DNA of 64,000 nt, taken from contig JAFGQK010000042.1 of assembly GCA_016935735.1 (NCBI GenBank), forward strand, positions 1-64,000, given 5' to 3'. The notes beneath the pieces were generated by a model that was not told where the DNA came from, did not search any database, and saw only the letters and a list, made by a program, of their open reading frames with translations. Of this stretch, positions 1 through 9,630 are shown in pieces. Source of the DNA: Spirochaetales bacterium (GTDB lineage Bacteria > Spirochaetota > Spirochaetia > SZUA-6 > JAFGRV01). Made by a program: the position numbers and the translations under genes. Each line of letters begins with the position of its first letter. Position 1 is the stretch's first letter.

Positions 1-30
1 ATCAATGCTTGAAATTTATACTTTAACAAT

Positions 31-57
31 GCCTGTAAAAAAAAAATTTTTACAGGC
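31..57. terminator. AT-rich hairpin upstream of the chemotaxis receptor
   Basis: An 11-bp perfect inverted repeat (GCCTGTAAAAA with TTTTTACAGGC) surrounds a 5-nt A loop. It may end a gene to the left of the window. There is no clean T-run after it on the plus strand, so its terminator role is uncertain. Confidence 0.4.
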
Positions 58-123
58 AGGAAAAGAAAAAATGTTAGAAAGAAATTGTATAAAATTTATA
101 ATATCTGGAAACGGGAGGGCACT

Positions 124-1935
124 ATGGTAAATCCTATTACGAATTTAAAGATTCTCTTTAAAATTTTATTAATCATTATTAATATAGTGGTTTTTATGAT
201 TATCCTGGCTGTAATAATGAATATGGGAATAAATTCCCAGAAGCAATTGATGAAAGAACTTGTCGAAAGAAGATTTATGCTCTATGAAAAAAGCGCCCAA
301 TTGACAGAAAAAATATATAAACATGACACAGACTTTGAAATGTTACTGTTAAAAAGTGATAAAGGTATTGATCCTGTGGCAGGAAAAGCGTTTAAGGACA
401 AAACAATAAAAGCACTGGATCCTCTATTGGAAGATTTGAAAAAAATAATAGTACTCCCTTATATTTCGGAACAGGAGAAATTCATGTTCGAAGCAGTGAA
501 CAAAGAACTCCAGCAATATAAACAGACAGGCATCTCAATTACTGCAATAGGCCAGCTCGGAGGGAATAATGCATTACTGGCAACAATAAAACAGGGAAGG
601 GAAGCATCTGCCAAAATAAAGGAAATTTCCTCCTCATTACAGGAATACGAAAGCAATAGAATAAATGAAATAAAAACCGCTTCTTTAAGCCAGCTCAACA
701 ACCAGGTTATCTTTTTCAATGTAATCTGTTTTATCAGCATCATCATCCCGCTTCTCATATCGTTCTTTATCGCAAGGACAATTGTAGTTCCCATTCATTC
801 ACTTGTTACTTATTCGGAAAAAGTGGCAAACGGGGATTTGAGTAAATCATTTATTATCAAATCAAAAGATGAAATGGGAATCCTTTCCAGTTGTTTTGAG
901 AGGGTGGTCATGTATATAAAAGACTTTATCAATAATATGAAATCACTCCAGGAACAAAACATAGAGGTAAAAAATGAACTCGTTTCAAGCACCTCGGAAA
1001 CCTTTGCGGCTATAACGGAAATCAGTACAAACCTGAACTCTTCTGTATCTATGCTTAAAAATTTAAATGTAACGGTCGAAGTCTCTGTAAAAACATCCGA
1101 TGAAATTTCCAGGATTGTTGCGGAATTCAGAAAACATATTGATGACCAATCTGCATCCGTTGTCCAGTCTTCCACCTCCATTGAACAGATAATCAAGTCC
1201 ATCAAAAAGGTGGCGGATGCAAGTAATGTACAATCAAAAAAATCAAAAGAATTACTGGATATTACCAAAACCGGGAGAGAAAAAATGGAAGAAACCAATC
1301 AAAAGGTAAAAGAAATGAATACCATTACCGAAGATATGGTGGAAGCCATCGACATAATCAAGGACATTGCAGAACAGACAAACCTGTTATCCATCAATTC
1401 GGCAATTGAGGCTGCTCATGCAGGTATCCAGGGAAAAAGTTTCGCCGTTGTTGCCGAGGAAATACGGAAGCTTGCAGAATCATCCACTATCAGTTCCAAA
1501 ACGATTTCCAACAGCCTGAAAAAAAATATAGAAATGATTAAAGGACTGCTGGAAGCAAGTGATAATACGGCACATTATTTTAAAACCATTGGCGAAGAAG
1601 TCCAATCGGTTGTTTCCACCTTTGAAGAAATTTCTGCAGCAATGCAGTCATTAGCCTCGGCAGGAAACCAGATATCCATATCAATTGAAAATCTAAGAAA
1701 CCTGACAAGTAATGTACAGGATAATTCAACGAATATTGAAGATAAGATGCAAAAAATTAAAACATCGATTATTGAGGTTGATAATATTACATCCGAGGTC
1801 GTTAATGCAATTACGGAAATCAATTTCGGCGCCCAGCAGATAAATAGCGCCATGTCACAGTTAAACCGGAATGCAATCATGATAGAAAATGGGATTACAG
1901 AAACTTCAAAAAAGGTAAATATGTTTAAAACCTGA
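124..1935 (+). CDS. Methyl-accepting chemotaxis protein
   Basis: This is a transmembrane chemoreceptor that would signal to CheA/CheW. A first membrane segment spans about residues 8-32, an extracytoplasmic helical region follows, a second membrane segment spans about 194-218, and a HAMP linker begins at VVPIHSL. The cytoplasmic tip has the conserved hairpin [16 protein letters not shown] near residue 418, followed by [14 protein letters not shown] chose the ATG at 124 because GGGAGG lies five bases upstream. A longer reading from position 85 has no ribosome-binding site. The ligand cannot be inferred, since the roughly 160-residue sensor region is only predicted to be helical. The stop abuts the convergent SPFH gene with no spacer. 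Confidence 0.95.
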   Translation: MVNPITNLKILFKILLIIINIVVFMIILAVIMNMGINSQKQLMKELVERRFMLYEKSAQLTEKIYKHDTDFEMLLLKSDKGIDPVAGKAFKDKTIKALDPLLEDLKKIIVLPYISEQEKFMFEAVNKELQQYKQTGISITAIGQLGGNNALLATIKQGREASAKIKEISSSLQEYESNRINEIKTASLSQLNNQVIFFNVICFISIIIPLLISFFIARTIVVPIHSLVTYSEKVANGDLSKSFIIKSKDEMGILSSCFERVVMYIKDFINNMKSLQEQNIEVKNELVSSTSETFAAITEISTNLNSSVSMLKNLNVTVEVSVKTSDEISRIVAEFRKHIDDQSASVVQSSTSIEQIIKSIKKVADASNVQSKKSKELLDITKTGREKMEETNQKVKEMNTITEDMVEAIDIIKDIAEQTNLLSINSAIEAAHAGIQGKSFAVVAEEIRKLAESSTISSKTISNSLKKNIEMIKGLLEASDNTAHYFKTIGEEVQSVVSTFEEISAAMQSLASAGNQISISIENLRNLTSNVQDNSTNIEDKMQKIKTSIIEVDNITSEVVNAITEINFGAQQINSAMSQLNRNAIMIENGITETSKKVNMFKT

Positions 1936-2859
1936 TTATTGAGCAAGCATCTTCTGTATCATATTTACAAATGAGTTCATATCCCCTATATCGAGGGGAA
2001 GTATAACTTTCGTACTTGCTTTGGCCAGGTTTTTAAGCCTGGAGATATATTCCTCGGCAATACGAAGTGTTACCGCATCGTCCCCCCCTTTTTCCTGTAA
2101 TGAATCCGCCACTTTTGAAATCCCGAAAGCCGTCGCATGGGCAATTGCTTCAATCTCCTTTGCTTTTCCTTCGGCCTCATTAATTAAACGCTGCTTTTCT
2201 CCTTCACTCTTTAAGATTGCTTCTTGTTTCACCCCCATGGAATAATTAATCCTGGCCTGCATTTCTCCTTCACTTGTTGCTATGACTGCACGCTTTACTC
2301 GTTCTGCCTCCATTTGCACTTCCATAACAGAAATAATATCCCTTGGAACAGTTATATTCTTTATTTCATACCGTGTCACTTTCACACCCCAGGGATCAGA
2401 TGCTTCATCAACAGCTTTCACTACATGAGCGTTTATCTGATCCCGCTCTTCAAATGTCTTATCCATATCAAGTTTTCCGATAACACTCCGCATTGTTGTC
2501 TGTGCTAAAAGCCGTGTTGCAAAAAGAAATTTATTTATTCCATAACTCGCTTTTTTCGGGTCTACAACCCGTAAGTAAAGAATGCCGTCAACTTCCACCC
2601 GGATATTGTCCTTAGTAATACACGGTTGAACCGGAACATCAATGGCCCGTTCCTTTAAATTATGCTTATACCGTACCTTATCGACGATTGGTGCAAGTAC
2701 ATGAAACCCTGCCTCTATTGTTCTTACGTATTTTCCAAGCCGTTCAATCACCATCGCTGTTTTGGCCGGGACAATCTTAATCATTCTCGAAAGTGTAAAT
2801 AAAACCACTCCCGCTAAAAGAGACCCTAATATCCATAACAAAATCGGAAAATCAGACAT
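1936..2859 (-). CDS. SPFH/stomatin-family membrane protein (QmcA-like), copy 2
   Basis: This 307-residue membrane-anchored scaffold protein has one N-terminal membrane segment (about residues 6-27), an SPFH/band-7 domain (for example DVPVQPCITKDNIRVEVDG) and a charged Ala/Glu-rich coiled coil that drives oligomer formation in this family. It is the last gene of an nfeD-SPFH-SPFH operon on the minus strand and is a paralogue of its upstream neighbour; both share the KVTRYEI core. A strong AGGAGG precedes the ATG. NfeD/SPFH pairs are linked to membrane microdomains and membrane-protein quality control. A specific client cannot be named. Confidence 0.92.
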   Translation of the reverse strand: MSDFPILLWILGSLLAGVVLFTLSRMIKIVPAKTAMVIERLGKYVRTIEAGFHVLAPIVDKVRYKHNLKERAIDVPVQPCITKDNIRVEVDGILYLRVVDPKKASYGINKFLFATRLLAQTTMRSVIGKLDMDKTFEERDQINAHVVKAVDEASDPWGVKVTRYEIKNITVPRDIISVMEVQMEAERVKRAVIATSEGEMQARINYSMGVKQEAILKSEGEKQRLINEAEGKAKEIEAIAHATAFGISKVADSLQEKGGDDAVTLRIAEEYISRLKNLAKASTKVILPLDIGDMNSFVNMIQKMLAQ

Positions 2860-2877
2860 ATCATACTCCTCCTTTTT

Positions 2878-3822
2878 CTACCTTTTTACCTTATCCGGCA
2901 CACCCGGAACAATCCCCTTTTTCTCCATCCCGGCAAAAAGAGACTGGACAACACCTTTAAGATTTGCCAGATCAGAAGGCAGGACAGATGTGTCTGCCTC
3001 CGCAATGATATGGCCAAACTCCGTAATAAATTGTTCTGCTATCCGCAAAGCCACGGCAGATTTCCCCTTTGGCTTTTGAATCGCTTTGGCAATTTCAATT
3101 ATCCCATTTGCTGTTGCTTCGGAAATAACCTCTATCGCGTTTGCATTCCCTTCAGATACATTGACCCGTTTCTGCCGCTCCCCTTCACTTAAATTCACTG
3201 CTTCCTGTTTTTCACCCATGGATTTATTTATACGGGCAAGCTTTTCTCCTTCACTCTTTAAAATTTCTGCCCTTTTCTCCCTTTCTGCACGGACCTGTTT
3301 TTCCATAGCTTCCTGGACAGTACGGGAAGGAGTGATATCTCTAATCTCATACCGTGTGACTTTTATACCCCAGGGATCCGATGCCTCATCGACGGCCTGG
3401 ACAATTGATGCATTCAGTTTATCTCGTTCCGAGAAACTTTTATCCAGTTCAATCTTTCCTATTTCCGATCTCATGGTAGTCTGGGCAAGCTGCGCTGTTG
3501 CAAACCGGTAATTCTCAATACCATAACTTGCTTTATAAGGATCTACCACCCGAAGATAGAGAATACCATCCACTTCCACCTGAACATTATCTTTTGTAAT
3601 ACAGGTTTGGGGTGGTACATCAATCACCTCCTCTTTTAATGTATGTTTATATGCAACCTTTTGGACAACAGGAATAATGACATGAGGGCCGGCATTCAAT
3701 GCTTTTTGATATTCACCAAAACGCTCAATAATATAAGCCTCTTGTTCAGGTACAATTTTAATCATTCTGAAAAAAATAATAATACCCAGAGCAACAAGAG
3801 CCGGGATTAATACATATTCCAT
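2878..3822 (-). CDS. SPFH/stomatin-family membrane protein (QmcA-like), copy 1
   Basis: This 314-residue protein has a single N-terminal membrane helix, a band-7 domain (DVPPQTCITKDNVQVEVDG) and a long C-terminal coiled coil of repeated SEGE/KSMGEKQ units. AAGGAGG lies just upstream of the ATG. It sits 18 bp upstream of its paralogue and 22 bp downstream of nfeD, so the three genes are almost certainly co-transcribed. Such proteins assemble large rings at the inner membrane. The duplication suggests hetero-oligomers, as in HflK/HflC, although the two sequences look more like stomatin/QmcA than HflC. Confidence 0.93.
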   Translation of the reverse strand: MEYVLIPALVALGIIIFFRMIKIVPEQEAYIIERFGEYQKALNAGPHVIIPVVQKVAYKHTLKEEVIDVPPQTCITKDNVQVEVDGILYLRVVDPYKASYGIENYRFATAQLAQTTMRSEIGKIELDKSFSERDKLNASIVQAVDEASDPWGIKVTRYEIRDITPSRTVQEAMEKQVRAEREKRAEILKSEGEKLARINKSMGEKQEAVNLSEGERQKRVNVSEGNANAIEVISEATANGIIEIAKAIQKPKGKSAVALRIAEQFITEFGHIIAEADTSVLPSDLANLKGVVQSLFAGMEKKGIVPGVPDKVKR

Positions 3823-3844
3823 AAGTTACCTCCTTGTTTAATTT

Positions 3845-4324
3845 CTACATTTTTACCGGAAATTCATCATCATCTGAAAAATGCAGTTTCCTTACAATAA
3901 GAGTAAGATTATCCTTTTTTAATATTTCAACAATATCCCCTGCTTTTATATTTTCATCATAGGTAATTGCTTTCCAGGTCGTCCCCTCGAAACTGACCCG
4001 TCCGGGTTTGTTTTGATTGATCGGTTCAATCACCTCGGCAGTCTTACACACAAACTCATCTTCTCCTGTGTCTTTTTGTACTTTCCCCTTAAAAATTTTA
4101 CTAAAGAATTTTCTAAAAAACCCAAGTGCAAACCCGGAAGAAATGAGCCAGATAATAAGCTGAAGTATAAAATTATTCCTTAATGCCGGAATAAGCCATG
4201 TCAATGCAGAAAGGATAATTGCCCCAACACCAAAAAAGAAAATAACAAACCCGGGAATAATAAACTCCACCCCGATCATTAATAGCCCCGCTATAAGCCA
4301 GATGAGAGCTATATATGAATCCAT
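3845..4324 (-). CDS. nfeD: NfeD-family membrane protein
   Basis: This short-form NfeD protein of 159 residues has three or four hydrophobic segments in the first 90 residues (such as GLLMIGVEFIIPGFVIFFFG) and a C-terminal OB-fold with the typical RVSFEGTTWKAITYDENIKAGD core. NfeD proteins partner with stomatin-type SPFH proteins, and two of these follow directly in the same operon. AAAGGAG lies seven bases before the ATG. The serine-protease domain of long NfeD proteins is absent, as is usual for this class. Confidence 0.9.
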   Translation of the reverse strand: MDSYIALIWLIAGLLMIGVEFIIPGFVIFFFGVGAIILSALTWLIPALRNNFILQLIIWLISSGFALGFFRKFFSKIFKGKVQKDTGEDEFVCKTAEVIEPINQNKPGRVSFEGTTWKAITYDENIKAGDIVEILKKDNLTLIVRKLHFSDDDEFPVKM

Positions 4325-4468
4325 ATACAGACTCCTTTACTTAGAAATGGTCTGGCAGAACAATTTTCATTCCAGGCCGGTAAAAACAAAAATAATGATA
4401 ATATACAGATCATTATCTGTCAATGACAATTCTTATTTATCTGTGTTTAAAATTCCTTTCATACAGGA

Positions 4469-5728
4469 TCATTTCTTTCTTTTAAATAATCTGAAAGCCG
4501 ATAATTCAGATTTGATGCCTGCAAGCTTCTCCCTTTCCCCGGAATCATCCTTTGCTTTCTTCAGATATTCTTTTATAAATCCAATGAATAAAGAAATAAA
4601 AAATGCTGAAATGGTAACGATAATACAAATAATCACGCGGCTGGGCCTGATTTTTCTTTCAGGTACTGCCGCATCTTCTATGACCAGAAATGGATCTGAT
4701 ATATTCATTTCTTCTATATGTGCAGCTTCATATTGTTCACGTAACATCTTATAAACCGAAGCCTGTATAGAAAGCTCAAGCTCAAGATTAAGGTATTCCC
4801 GTGTTAATTCCGGAATAACATCACTGGGAAGAAACTGGTCCGAATAAATACCTATCCCTTTTTCTGTTTCTGTTATAATCTGTTTTGCATTTTCAATATC
4901 CTTTTTCTTCCGTAGAACCTTTGGATCGTTTTCCGAAAAATATTCAAGCAATTTTTTCAATTCCAGTTCATTGCTGACAAGTTGGGCTTTCATTTTAGAT
5001 AAATACTCAATTGATTGCTTTGTCTGAAGGGATATATCAATAATTCCATGTTCCTTTTTAAAAGAAATTATCTTATCCTGGATTTTTCTGTAATTCTCTT
5101 CCGTTACCTGAACACTTTCTTCAAGGAATTTTATCTTTCTACTCAAAGATTTGTGGGATATCTCGTTATATTTTGAGACTATTTCCTCTATTGCCATTTT
5201 TAAAACATCTGTTGCAAACACAGAATCAATATCCTCAAATCCTAGAGTAACAACAGTTTGTTCCAGGTTAACTTCAAAAATCATTTTTCCCATGAATAAT
5301 TCCCGGGATGCAGTAACCGGATATTGTTGAATATTATATCTTTCTATAAAATTAAATTTGTTTATTATTTTGTCACGTATTTCATTCAATTGCAATAATT
5401 CCTGAATAAATTTACCTGTATTCTGAGTTCCCTGGTTCATAACACCAAGAAGCGCACTCATTTCCTGGGCTTTTATCATAGTCGAAAATTTCCCGGTATC
5501 ACTATCACTACCAGGGAGGGTTATCAATATTTTAGCTGTAGATCTAAATTCATTGGGAAGGAGATTAAAAGGCGAATCCGGAGGAATTATCAAAGATATT
5601 ATTGAAATTCCAAGTATTAAAACAAAGGTAATACCGGTAACAAGAAATATCATTAACCTGTATTTTAATAATACAAGAATTATATCCAGTATATTAAATG
5701 AATTCCCATTTTTATTGTTTTCTTTCAT
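4469..5728 (-). CDS. Wzz/GNVR-type polysaccharide chain-length or export protein
   Basis: This 419-residue protein has the polysaccharide co-polymerase layout: an N-terminal membrane helix (about residues 25-49), a long periplasmic coiled-coil region, a proline-rich stretch (AAVPERKIRPSR) and a second membrane helix near residue 370. The cytoplasmic tail is short and has no tyrosine-kinase domain. Members control chain length or export of surface polysaccharide. I prefer the ATG at 5728 over one two codons earlier because AGGA is better spaced. No other polysaccharide gene is adjacent; glycosyltransferases occur only at about 39 and 47 kb. Confidence 0.85.
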   Translation of the reverse strand: MKENNKNGNSFNILDIILVLLKYRLMIFLVTGITFVLILGISIISLIIPPDSPFNLLPNEFRSTAKILITLPGSDSDTGKFSTMIKAQEMSALLGVMNQGTQNTGKFIQELLQLNEIRDKIINKFNFIERYNIQQYPVTASRELFMGKMIFEVNLEQTVVTLGFEDIDSVFATDVLKMAIEEIVSKYNEISHKSLSRKIKFLEESVQVTEENYRKIQDKIISFKKEHGIIDISLQTKQSIEYLSKMKAQLVSNELELKKLLEYFSENDPKVLRKKKDIENAKQIITETEKGIGIYSDQFLPSDVIPELTREYLNLELELSIQASVYKMLREQYEAAHIEEMNISDPFLVIEDAAVPERKIRPSRVIICIIVTISAFFISLFIGFIKEYLKKAKDDSGEREKLAGIKSELSAFRLFKRKK

Positions 5729-5795
5729 ATCCATCCTACTTTATTTTATTTATCACTGCCTAAGGCATGATTATGATACCTAAATGAATAGAAAT

Positions 5796-6485
5796 TTATC
5801 TTTTCCTTCCTTTATATCTATATTGCACCCTTATTTTTTTATACAACCCATCACCTTCACTTATTGTTTCTACATCCTTTAAATCATTTAATGCAGTATG
5901 AATAAGTCTTCTTTCAAAAGGATTCATCGCTTCAAGAAGAATCGATGAGCGTGTTCTTCTTACCTGATTAGCAATCTTCTGTGCATAAGATATTAAGCTT
6001 CGCTCTCTTCTTGATCTGTAGTCTTCTGTATCAATAATAAGTCGTGGTGACTTTTCCGCTTTCATCTTACCGGCATAGACATTTACCAGTAATTGAAGTG
6101 CATCAAGCGTTTTACCTTTTTTTCCAATAAGAATTCCGGAATAGTGGCTTTCGATATCAAAAATTATCCGTTCGTTATCTTTTGATTGTATTTCAACATG
6201 TCCATGAATCCCCATCCTATTAATAATTTCTGTTAGAAATTGAATGATTTTTTCCGCCAATTCCCCATTATTGTTCCCATTTACCTCTTTATTAATTTTA
6301 CCCTCACTTTTATCTTCTTCTGCATCAAAGTATACTTTTATTTTAACTCTTTTTTTCCCAAAAAGAAATTTCGGTTTTAAATCTTCAATAACCTCGATCG
6401 TTATTTCATCACGTTTCACACCTAATATATCCAGAGCATTTTCTATTGCCTCCTGCTCTGTTTTACCTTCAAATTCCTGTATCAT
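5796..6485 (-). CDS. jag: Jag/KhpB RNA-binding protein
   Basis: This 229-residue protein has the three-part Jag structure. An N-terminal Jag domain (EFEGKTEQEAIENALDILG) is followed by a KH domain with GILIGKKGKTLDALQLLVN near residues 115-135, then an R3H domain in the C-terminal third (NPFERRLIHTALND). It binds RNA and affects cell-envelope processes in other bacteria. Its place directly downstream of yidC is the conserved order in origin clusters. GGAG precedes the ATG. Confidence 0.95.
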   Translation of the reverse strand: MIQEFEGKTEQEAIENALDILGVKRDEITIEVIEDLKPKFLFGKKRVKIKVYFDAEEDKSEGKINKEVNGNNNGELAEKIIQFLTEIINRMGIHGHVEIQSKDNERIIFDIESHYSGILIGKKGKTLDALQLLVNVYAGKMKAEKSPRLIIDTEDYRSRRERSLISYAQKIANQVRRTRSSILLEAMNPFERRLIHTALNDLKDVETISEGDGLYKKIRVQYRYKGRKR

Positions 6486-6537
6486 AATTGATTAACTCCT
6501 CTATATATACCAAAATTATATATTCTTTTATTTTCTT

Positions 6538-8322
6538 TTATTTTCTTTTCTTCTTTATCACATTCCCTTTCATCGTCTCGGGTATATTCTCCTTCTTCTT
6601 TTTCTTCTGCATCGTATTTGTAAAAATCTGCTGGAAAAATGAAATGAGACTCTGAACAGTCCAGTATAAAACAACACCAGATGGCATATTATAACAGATT
6701 ACAAAGAACATAATCGGCATTGCATAAAGAAGAATTTTCATCTGGTTCGAGCCTGCTGATGCGGTTGGGGTTTGGGTGAATTTCTGTTGAACGAACATCA
6801 TTCCTGTCATAACAAACGGAAGTATATTCAGGTGTGTCCAATTAACAAAAGGAATGGAAAATGGAAAACGGAATAAATTCTCTGGAGAAGAAAGATCATT
6901 TATCCAGCCAGAAATAAAAACAGCCCCCCTTAATTCAAATTGATCTCTAAGCATTGTAAACAATCCAATAAAAATAGGAATCTGAATAAGCCATGGAAGG
7001 CATCCTGCTAAAGGATTAATATTATGTGCTTTATACAGGGCTGCTATTTCCGCCTGCATCTTCTGGGCATTATCCTTGTACCTGGCTTTTATTTCCTCGA
7101 TCTTTGGATTAAGCTCCTGCATTTTTGTTGTTGATTTAAATCCCTTCTGCGTAAGAGGAAAAAAGACAATTTTTATTATAATAGTCATAACAATAATCGC
7201 AACACCCCAATTACGAATAATTCCATACAGGAAAGTCAAAAGCCATCGTAAAAGAACAACAATCCAGTCAAAAAAAATATTTTCAGAAATCACCTTCTGG
7301 AAATCATTTTTTGAATAGCTTTTTAGTATATCCTTGATTTTCGGCCCAATATAAAACTTGAATTCTTCGTTTATTGTTTGCCTTTTTTCATATGACCTAA
7401 AAAAAAACATACTTGACCTGGCAAAAAGTCCGGGTATATTGGTCGTATCAAAACCGGCGTTATTTTCTATTATCTGTCTTGGCGGATCGGCAATAACAAC
7501 AAAATATTTTCCTTCAATTGCTGCCCATGAGATATCTTTATCTATTATGAATTTTTTATCTTTGACTTTACCGGTTATATCTTTTCTTTTATCTGCGGCA
7601 TAGTAAAGATATTTTCGAATTTCGATATTATTGTTATCAATCTTCTCTACTTTAGGCCCAATTTGGGGTCCGAATGTAAGAGTATACATTGTATCCTCGA
7701 AATTCAAAGGTAAAGAATAATTATCGACACTTTCAAGCATGATGGTAAGATCAACAATATATGGATCTTTAAAACTGAATATTTTTGTAAGTATAAAAAA
7801 CATGGAATTATTCTTTTCTCTTACTTCGTATTTCTTAGAAAACCAGTATTCTGTTTCTGACGATTTTTCCTTATTAAATAAAAATACATCCTTTGCTGTA
7901 TTATACTCCCCGAAAAACAGGGTAAAAGGAAATACATCACTTTTCTCTGATACTACCATATCAATCAGTTCTGGTTTTATATCATCATTTGGGTTTTCAT
8001 CCAGATCATAATAGTCATTCAATTTGAGATGCGTGATAAGTGCCCCTTTTTGAGAAAAGGTAACAGTATATTTATTAATCTTTATATCTTTTAATTCATC
8101 AGACACCAGAAGAATCTCGCCCTCGGATTCCACAGGAACAATAGAGCCTACATATCCAGTCTCTGTTTCTGATTCCTCCCGGGTTATTTCAGAATCCCTG
8201 GTTATAGTCTGGGTTGTATCAATCTGCGAAGGCTGTTTCCCACCTAAAAACATCTGAACCAATATATAAATAATAAAAATACCTACTGAAATTACTAATG
8301 CTAAAATTGTCCGTTTATCCAT
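6538..8322 (-). CDS. yidC: Membrane protein insertase YidC
   Basis: This 594-residue protein inserts and folds inner-membrane proteins, with or without SecYEG. It has an N-terminal membrane helix (residues 5-25), a large periplasmic domain typical of diderm bacteria, and the conserved five-helix insertase core from about residue 345 (GIIRNWGVAIIVMTIIIKIV, then NPLAGCLPWLIQIPIFIGLF). The C-terminus is very basic (KKKKKEN, KKKRK), as in ribosome-binding tails. The start at 8322 (MDKRTILA) is preferred over a GTG two codons earlier because AAAGGAG is well placed. It lies between yidD and jag. Confidence 0.97.
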   Translation of the reverse strand: MDKRTILALVISVGIFIIYILVQMFLGGKQPSQIDTTQTITRDSEITREESETETGYVGSIVPVESEGEILLVSDELKDIKINKYTVTFSQKGALITHLKLNDYYDLDENPNDDIKPELIDMVVSEKSDVFPFTLFFGEYNTAKDVFLFNKEKSSETEYWFSKKYEVREKNNSMFFILTKIFSFKDPYIVDLTIMLESVDNYSLPLNFEDTMYTLTFGPQIGPKVEKIDNNNIEIRKYLYYAADKRKDITGKVKDKKFIIDKDISWAAIEGKYFVVIADPPRQIIENNAGFDTTNIPGLFARSSMFFFRSYEKRQTINEEFKFYIGPKIKDILKSYSKNDFQKVISENIFFDWIVVLLRWLLTFLYGIIRNWGVAIIVMTIIIKIVFFPLTQKGFKSTTKMQELNPKIEEIKARYKDNAQKMQAEIAALYKAHNINPLAGCLPWLIQIPIFIGLFTMLRDQFELRGAVFISGWINDLSSPENLFRFPFSIPFVNWTHLNILPFVMTGMMFVQQKFTQTPTASAGSNQMKILLYAMPIMFFVICYNMPSGVVLYWTVQSLISFFQQIFTNTMQKKKKKENIPETMKGNVIKKKRK

Positions 8323-8348
8323 GAACACTCCTTTGTTTTTAGTATAAA

Positions 8349-8558
8349 TTACGGAACCGGGTCATATCCGCCAGGGTGAAAGGGATGACATTTTAAAATT
8401 CTTTTAATAAAAAGAAAAATACCTTTCATTGAACCGTATTTTGAAATTGCTTCTTCTGCATAATGCGAACATGAAGGATAGAACCTGCACTGGGAAGGAA
8501 AATACGGGGATATCATGTTTTGATATATATGAATAAGGAAAAGCAGTATATGTCTCAT
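8349..8558 (-). CDS. yidD: Membrane protein insertion efficiency factor YidD
   Basis: This 69-residue protein contains the YidD signature: [20 protein letters not shown], then HYAEEAI and a C-terminal [12 protein letters not shown]. The three conserved cysteines are present in the first and last parts (CRFYPSC and KCHP). It helps YidC-dependent insertion. Its ATG overlaps the rnpA stop by four bases, which indicates translational coupling. Confidence 0.96.
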   Translation of the reverse strand: MRHILLFLIHIYQNMISPYFPSQCRFYPSCSHYAEEAISKYGSMKGIFLFIKRILKCHPFHPGGYDPVP

Positions 8559-8935
8559 CCTTTCTCCTGTATTCTTTTTACCTGGCCAGAAATAAAACCA
8601 TTATCACAAAATAATTTCCTTAACACTGTAAAATATTCATTATATGAGCAACTTCCGGGAACAACAAATATTATAATATCATAACCACTTTTTATAATCA
8701 ATTTTAGATGTCGGTAGGCTTCCTTTACCAGTCTCTTCTGCCGGTTTCTTATTACTGCATTCTGAAAACCCTTTTTTGCAACTACTGTAATCCGGTTTAT
8801 CTCATATTTGTTTTCCCTGTATAAAAGATACAATCCTTTATACCTGGCTCTTTTTCCTTCTTTAAAAAGACGCTTAATATCATTTCTCTTACAGAGTCTT
8901 TCTTTTCTAGTAAGGCTTTTTTTCCTCAGACACAC
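8555..8935 (-). CDS. rnpA: Ribonuclease P protein component
   Basis: This 126-residue basic protein is the protein subunit of RNase P, which matures tRNA 5' ends. The family motif [13 protein letters not shown] lies in the middle, and [14 protein letters not shown] near the N-terminus fits the usual start region. The only usable start is a GTG inside the 3' end of rpmH, giving a 29-bp overlap in another frame. No ATG lies between there and the conserved core, so the two genes are probably translationally coupled. Confidence 0.93.
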   Translation of the reverse strand: MCLRKKSLTRKERLCKRNDIKRLFKEGKRARYKGLYLLYRENKYEINRITVVAKKGFQNAVIRNRQKRLVKEAYRHLKLIIKSGYDIIIFVVPGSCSYNEYFTVLRKLFCDNGFISGQVKRIQEKG

Positions 8936-9062
8936 TCAGTTTTTTTCGACCCTTTTTCCGTCTTCTTTTTAAAATCAACCTTCCGTCCTTTGTCTTCATG
9001 CGTTTTCTAAAGCCAAATTTGCGATTCCTCTTTACTTTACTGGGTTGATATGTTCTTTTCAT
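8907..9062 (-). CDS. rpmH: 50S ribosomal protein L34
   Basis: A 51-residue reading frame encodes the L34 signature [20 protein letters not shown] followed by the basic stretch [22 protein letters not shown]34 is a structural protein of the large ribosomal subunit. AGGAG lies just upstream of the ATG. The C-terminus runs a few residues ([10 protein letters not shown]) past the usual end and overlaps the start of rnpA by 29 bp. It has its own likely promoter upstream. Confidence 0.97.
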   Translation of the reverse strand: MKRTYQPSKVKRNRKFGFRKRMKTKDGRLILKRRRKKGRKKLSVSEEKKPY

Positions 9063-9137
9063 TATTTACTCCTTGCTATCATTATACACTTAAACCTGAT
9101 ATTAGTCCGCATGCTTTATCCACTCACAATTTTATAT

Positions 9138-9166
9138 AATTTATTTGATTATGACTATCTTGTCAA
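9138..9166 (-). promoter_or_regulatory. Probable rpmH promoter
   Basis: On the minus strand, TTGACA (9166-9161) is followed by a 17-bp spacer and TAAATT (9143-9138). The match and spacing are good for the housekeeping sigma factor. It overlaps the stop codon of the DUF721 gene and would drive rpmH-rnpA-yidD-yidC-jag. Confidence 0.6.
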
Positions 9167-9630
9167 CTCTCTTCTTCTTTTTTTATAATACTTATATAAA
9201 GCCTTTTCAGGTTATTTTGAAGCTGTTCATCTTTTATTTCATTAAAATTTACTAAATTCTTTTCTACATTATCGTTTTTTTCTATTTTTTCATGTTCTAT
9301 CTGCTTCTGTTCATCTAAATTCCTCTCTTCTTTAAAACATTCCTGCCTTACACTGATTTTCATAGACTTTATGATAAGTTGAGGAAACATCTTCTGAACA
9401 TTTTTTATAATAATTTTTTCCCGTAATTTTACCATCTGAAGCCATCCCGGATGATCAACAGCAATAAAAAGACTTTTATTTTTTAGATCTATTATTTTTG
9501 TATGTCCATACAGCCTTTTCCCGACAATATATTCCCACTTGTTAAAAAAATGATAGTAATCCTCCCCTTCCCTGTTTTTCTGTAATAGAGTATTCAGAAA
9601 CTGATTTAAGATATTACCTGCTTTTTCCAG
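9163..9630 (-). CDS. DUF721/DciA-like protein with a non-canonical start
   Basis: Members of this family include DciA, which loads replicative helicase in many bacteria. The open frame includes the family core: LEKAGNILNQFLN, then WEYIVGKRLYGHT and a strand LFIAVDHPGWLQMVKLREKI, ahead of a divergent charged tail. The only ATG (9435) lies inside this core and would delete half the domain. Between the in-frame stop upstream and that ATG there is no ATG, GTG or TTG. I place the start at the CTG at 9630, within the end of recF, with GGAG about ten bases before it. It could be 155 residues. An ATA or ATT start, or a sequence error, is also possible. Confidence 0.8.
   Translation of the reverse strand: MEKAGNILNQFLNTLLQKNREGEDYYHFFNKWEYIVGKRLYGHTKIIDLKNKSLFIAVDHPGWLQMVKLREKIIIKNVQKMFPQLIIKSMKISVRQECFKEERNLDEQKQIEHEKIEKNDNVEKNLVNFNEIKDEQLQNNLKRLYISIIKKEEES

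Noticed and set aside
810-1298. Minus-strand open frame inside the chemoreceptor gene
   Set aside because: It is antisense to a clear chemoreceptor coding region and arises from its codon pattern.
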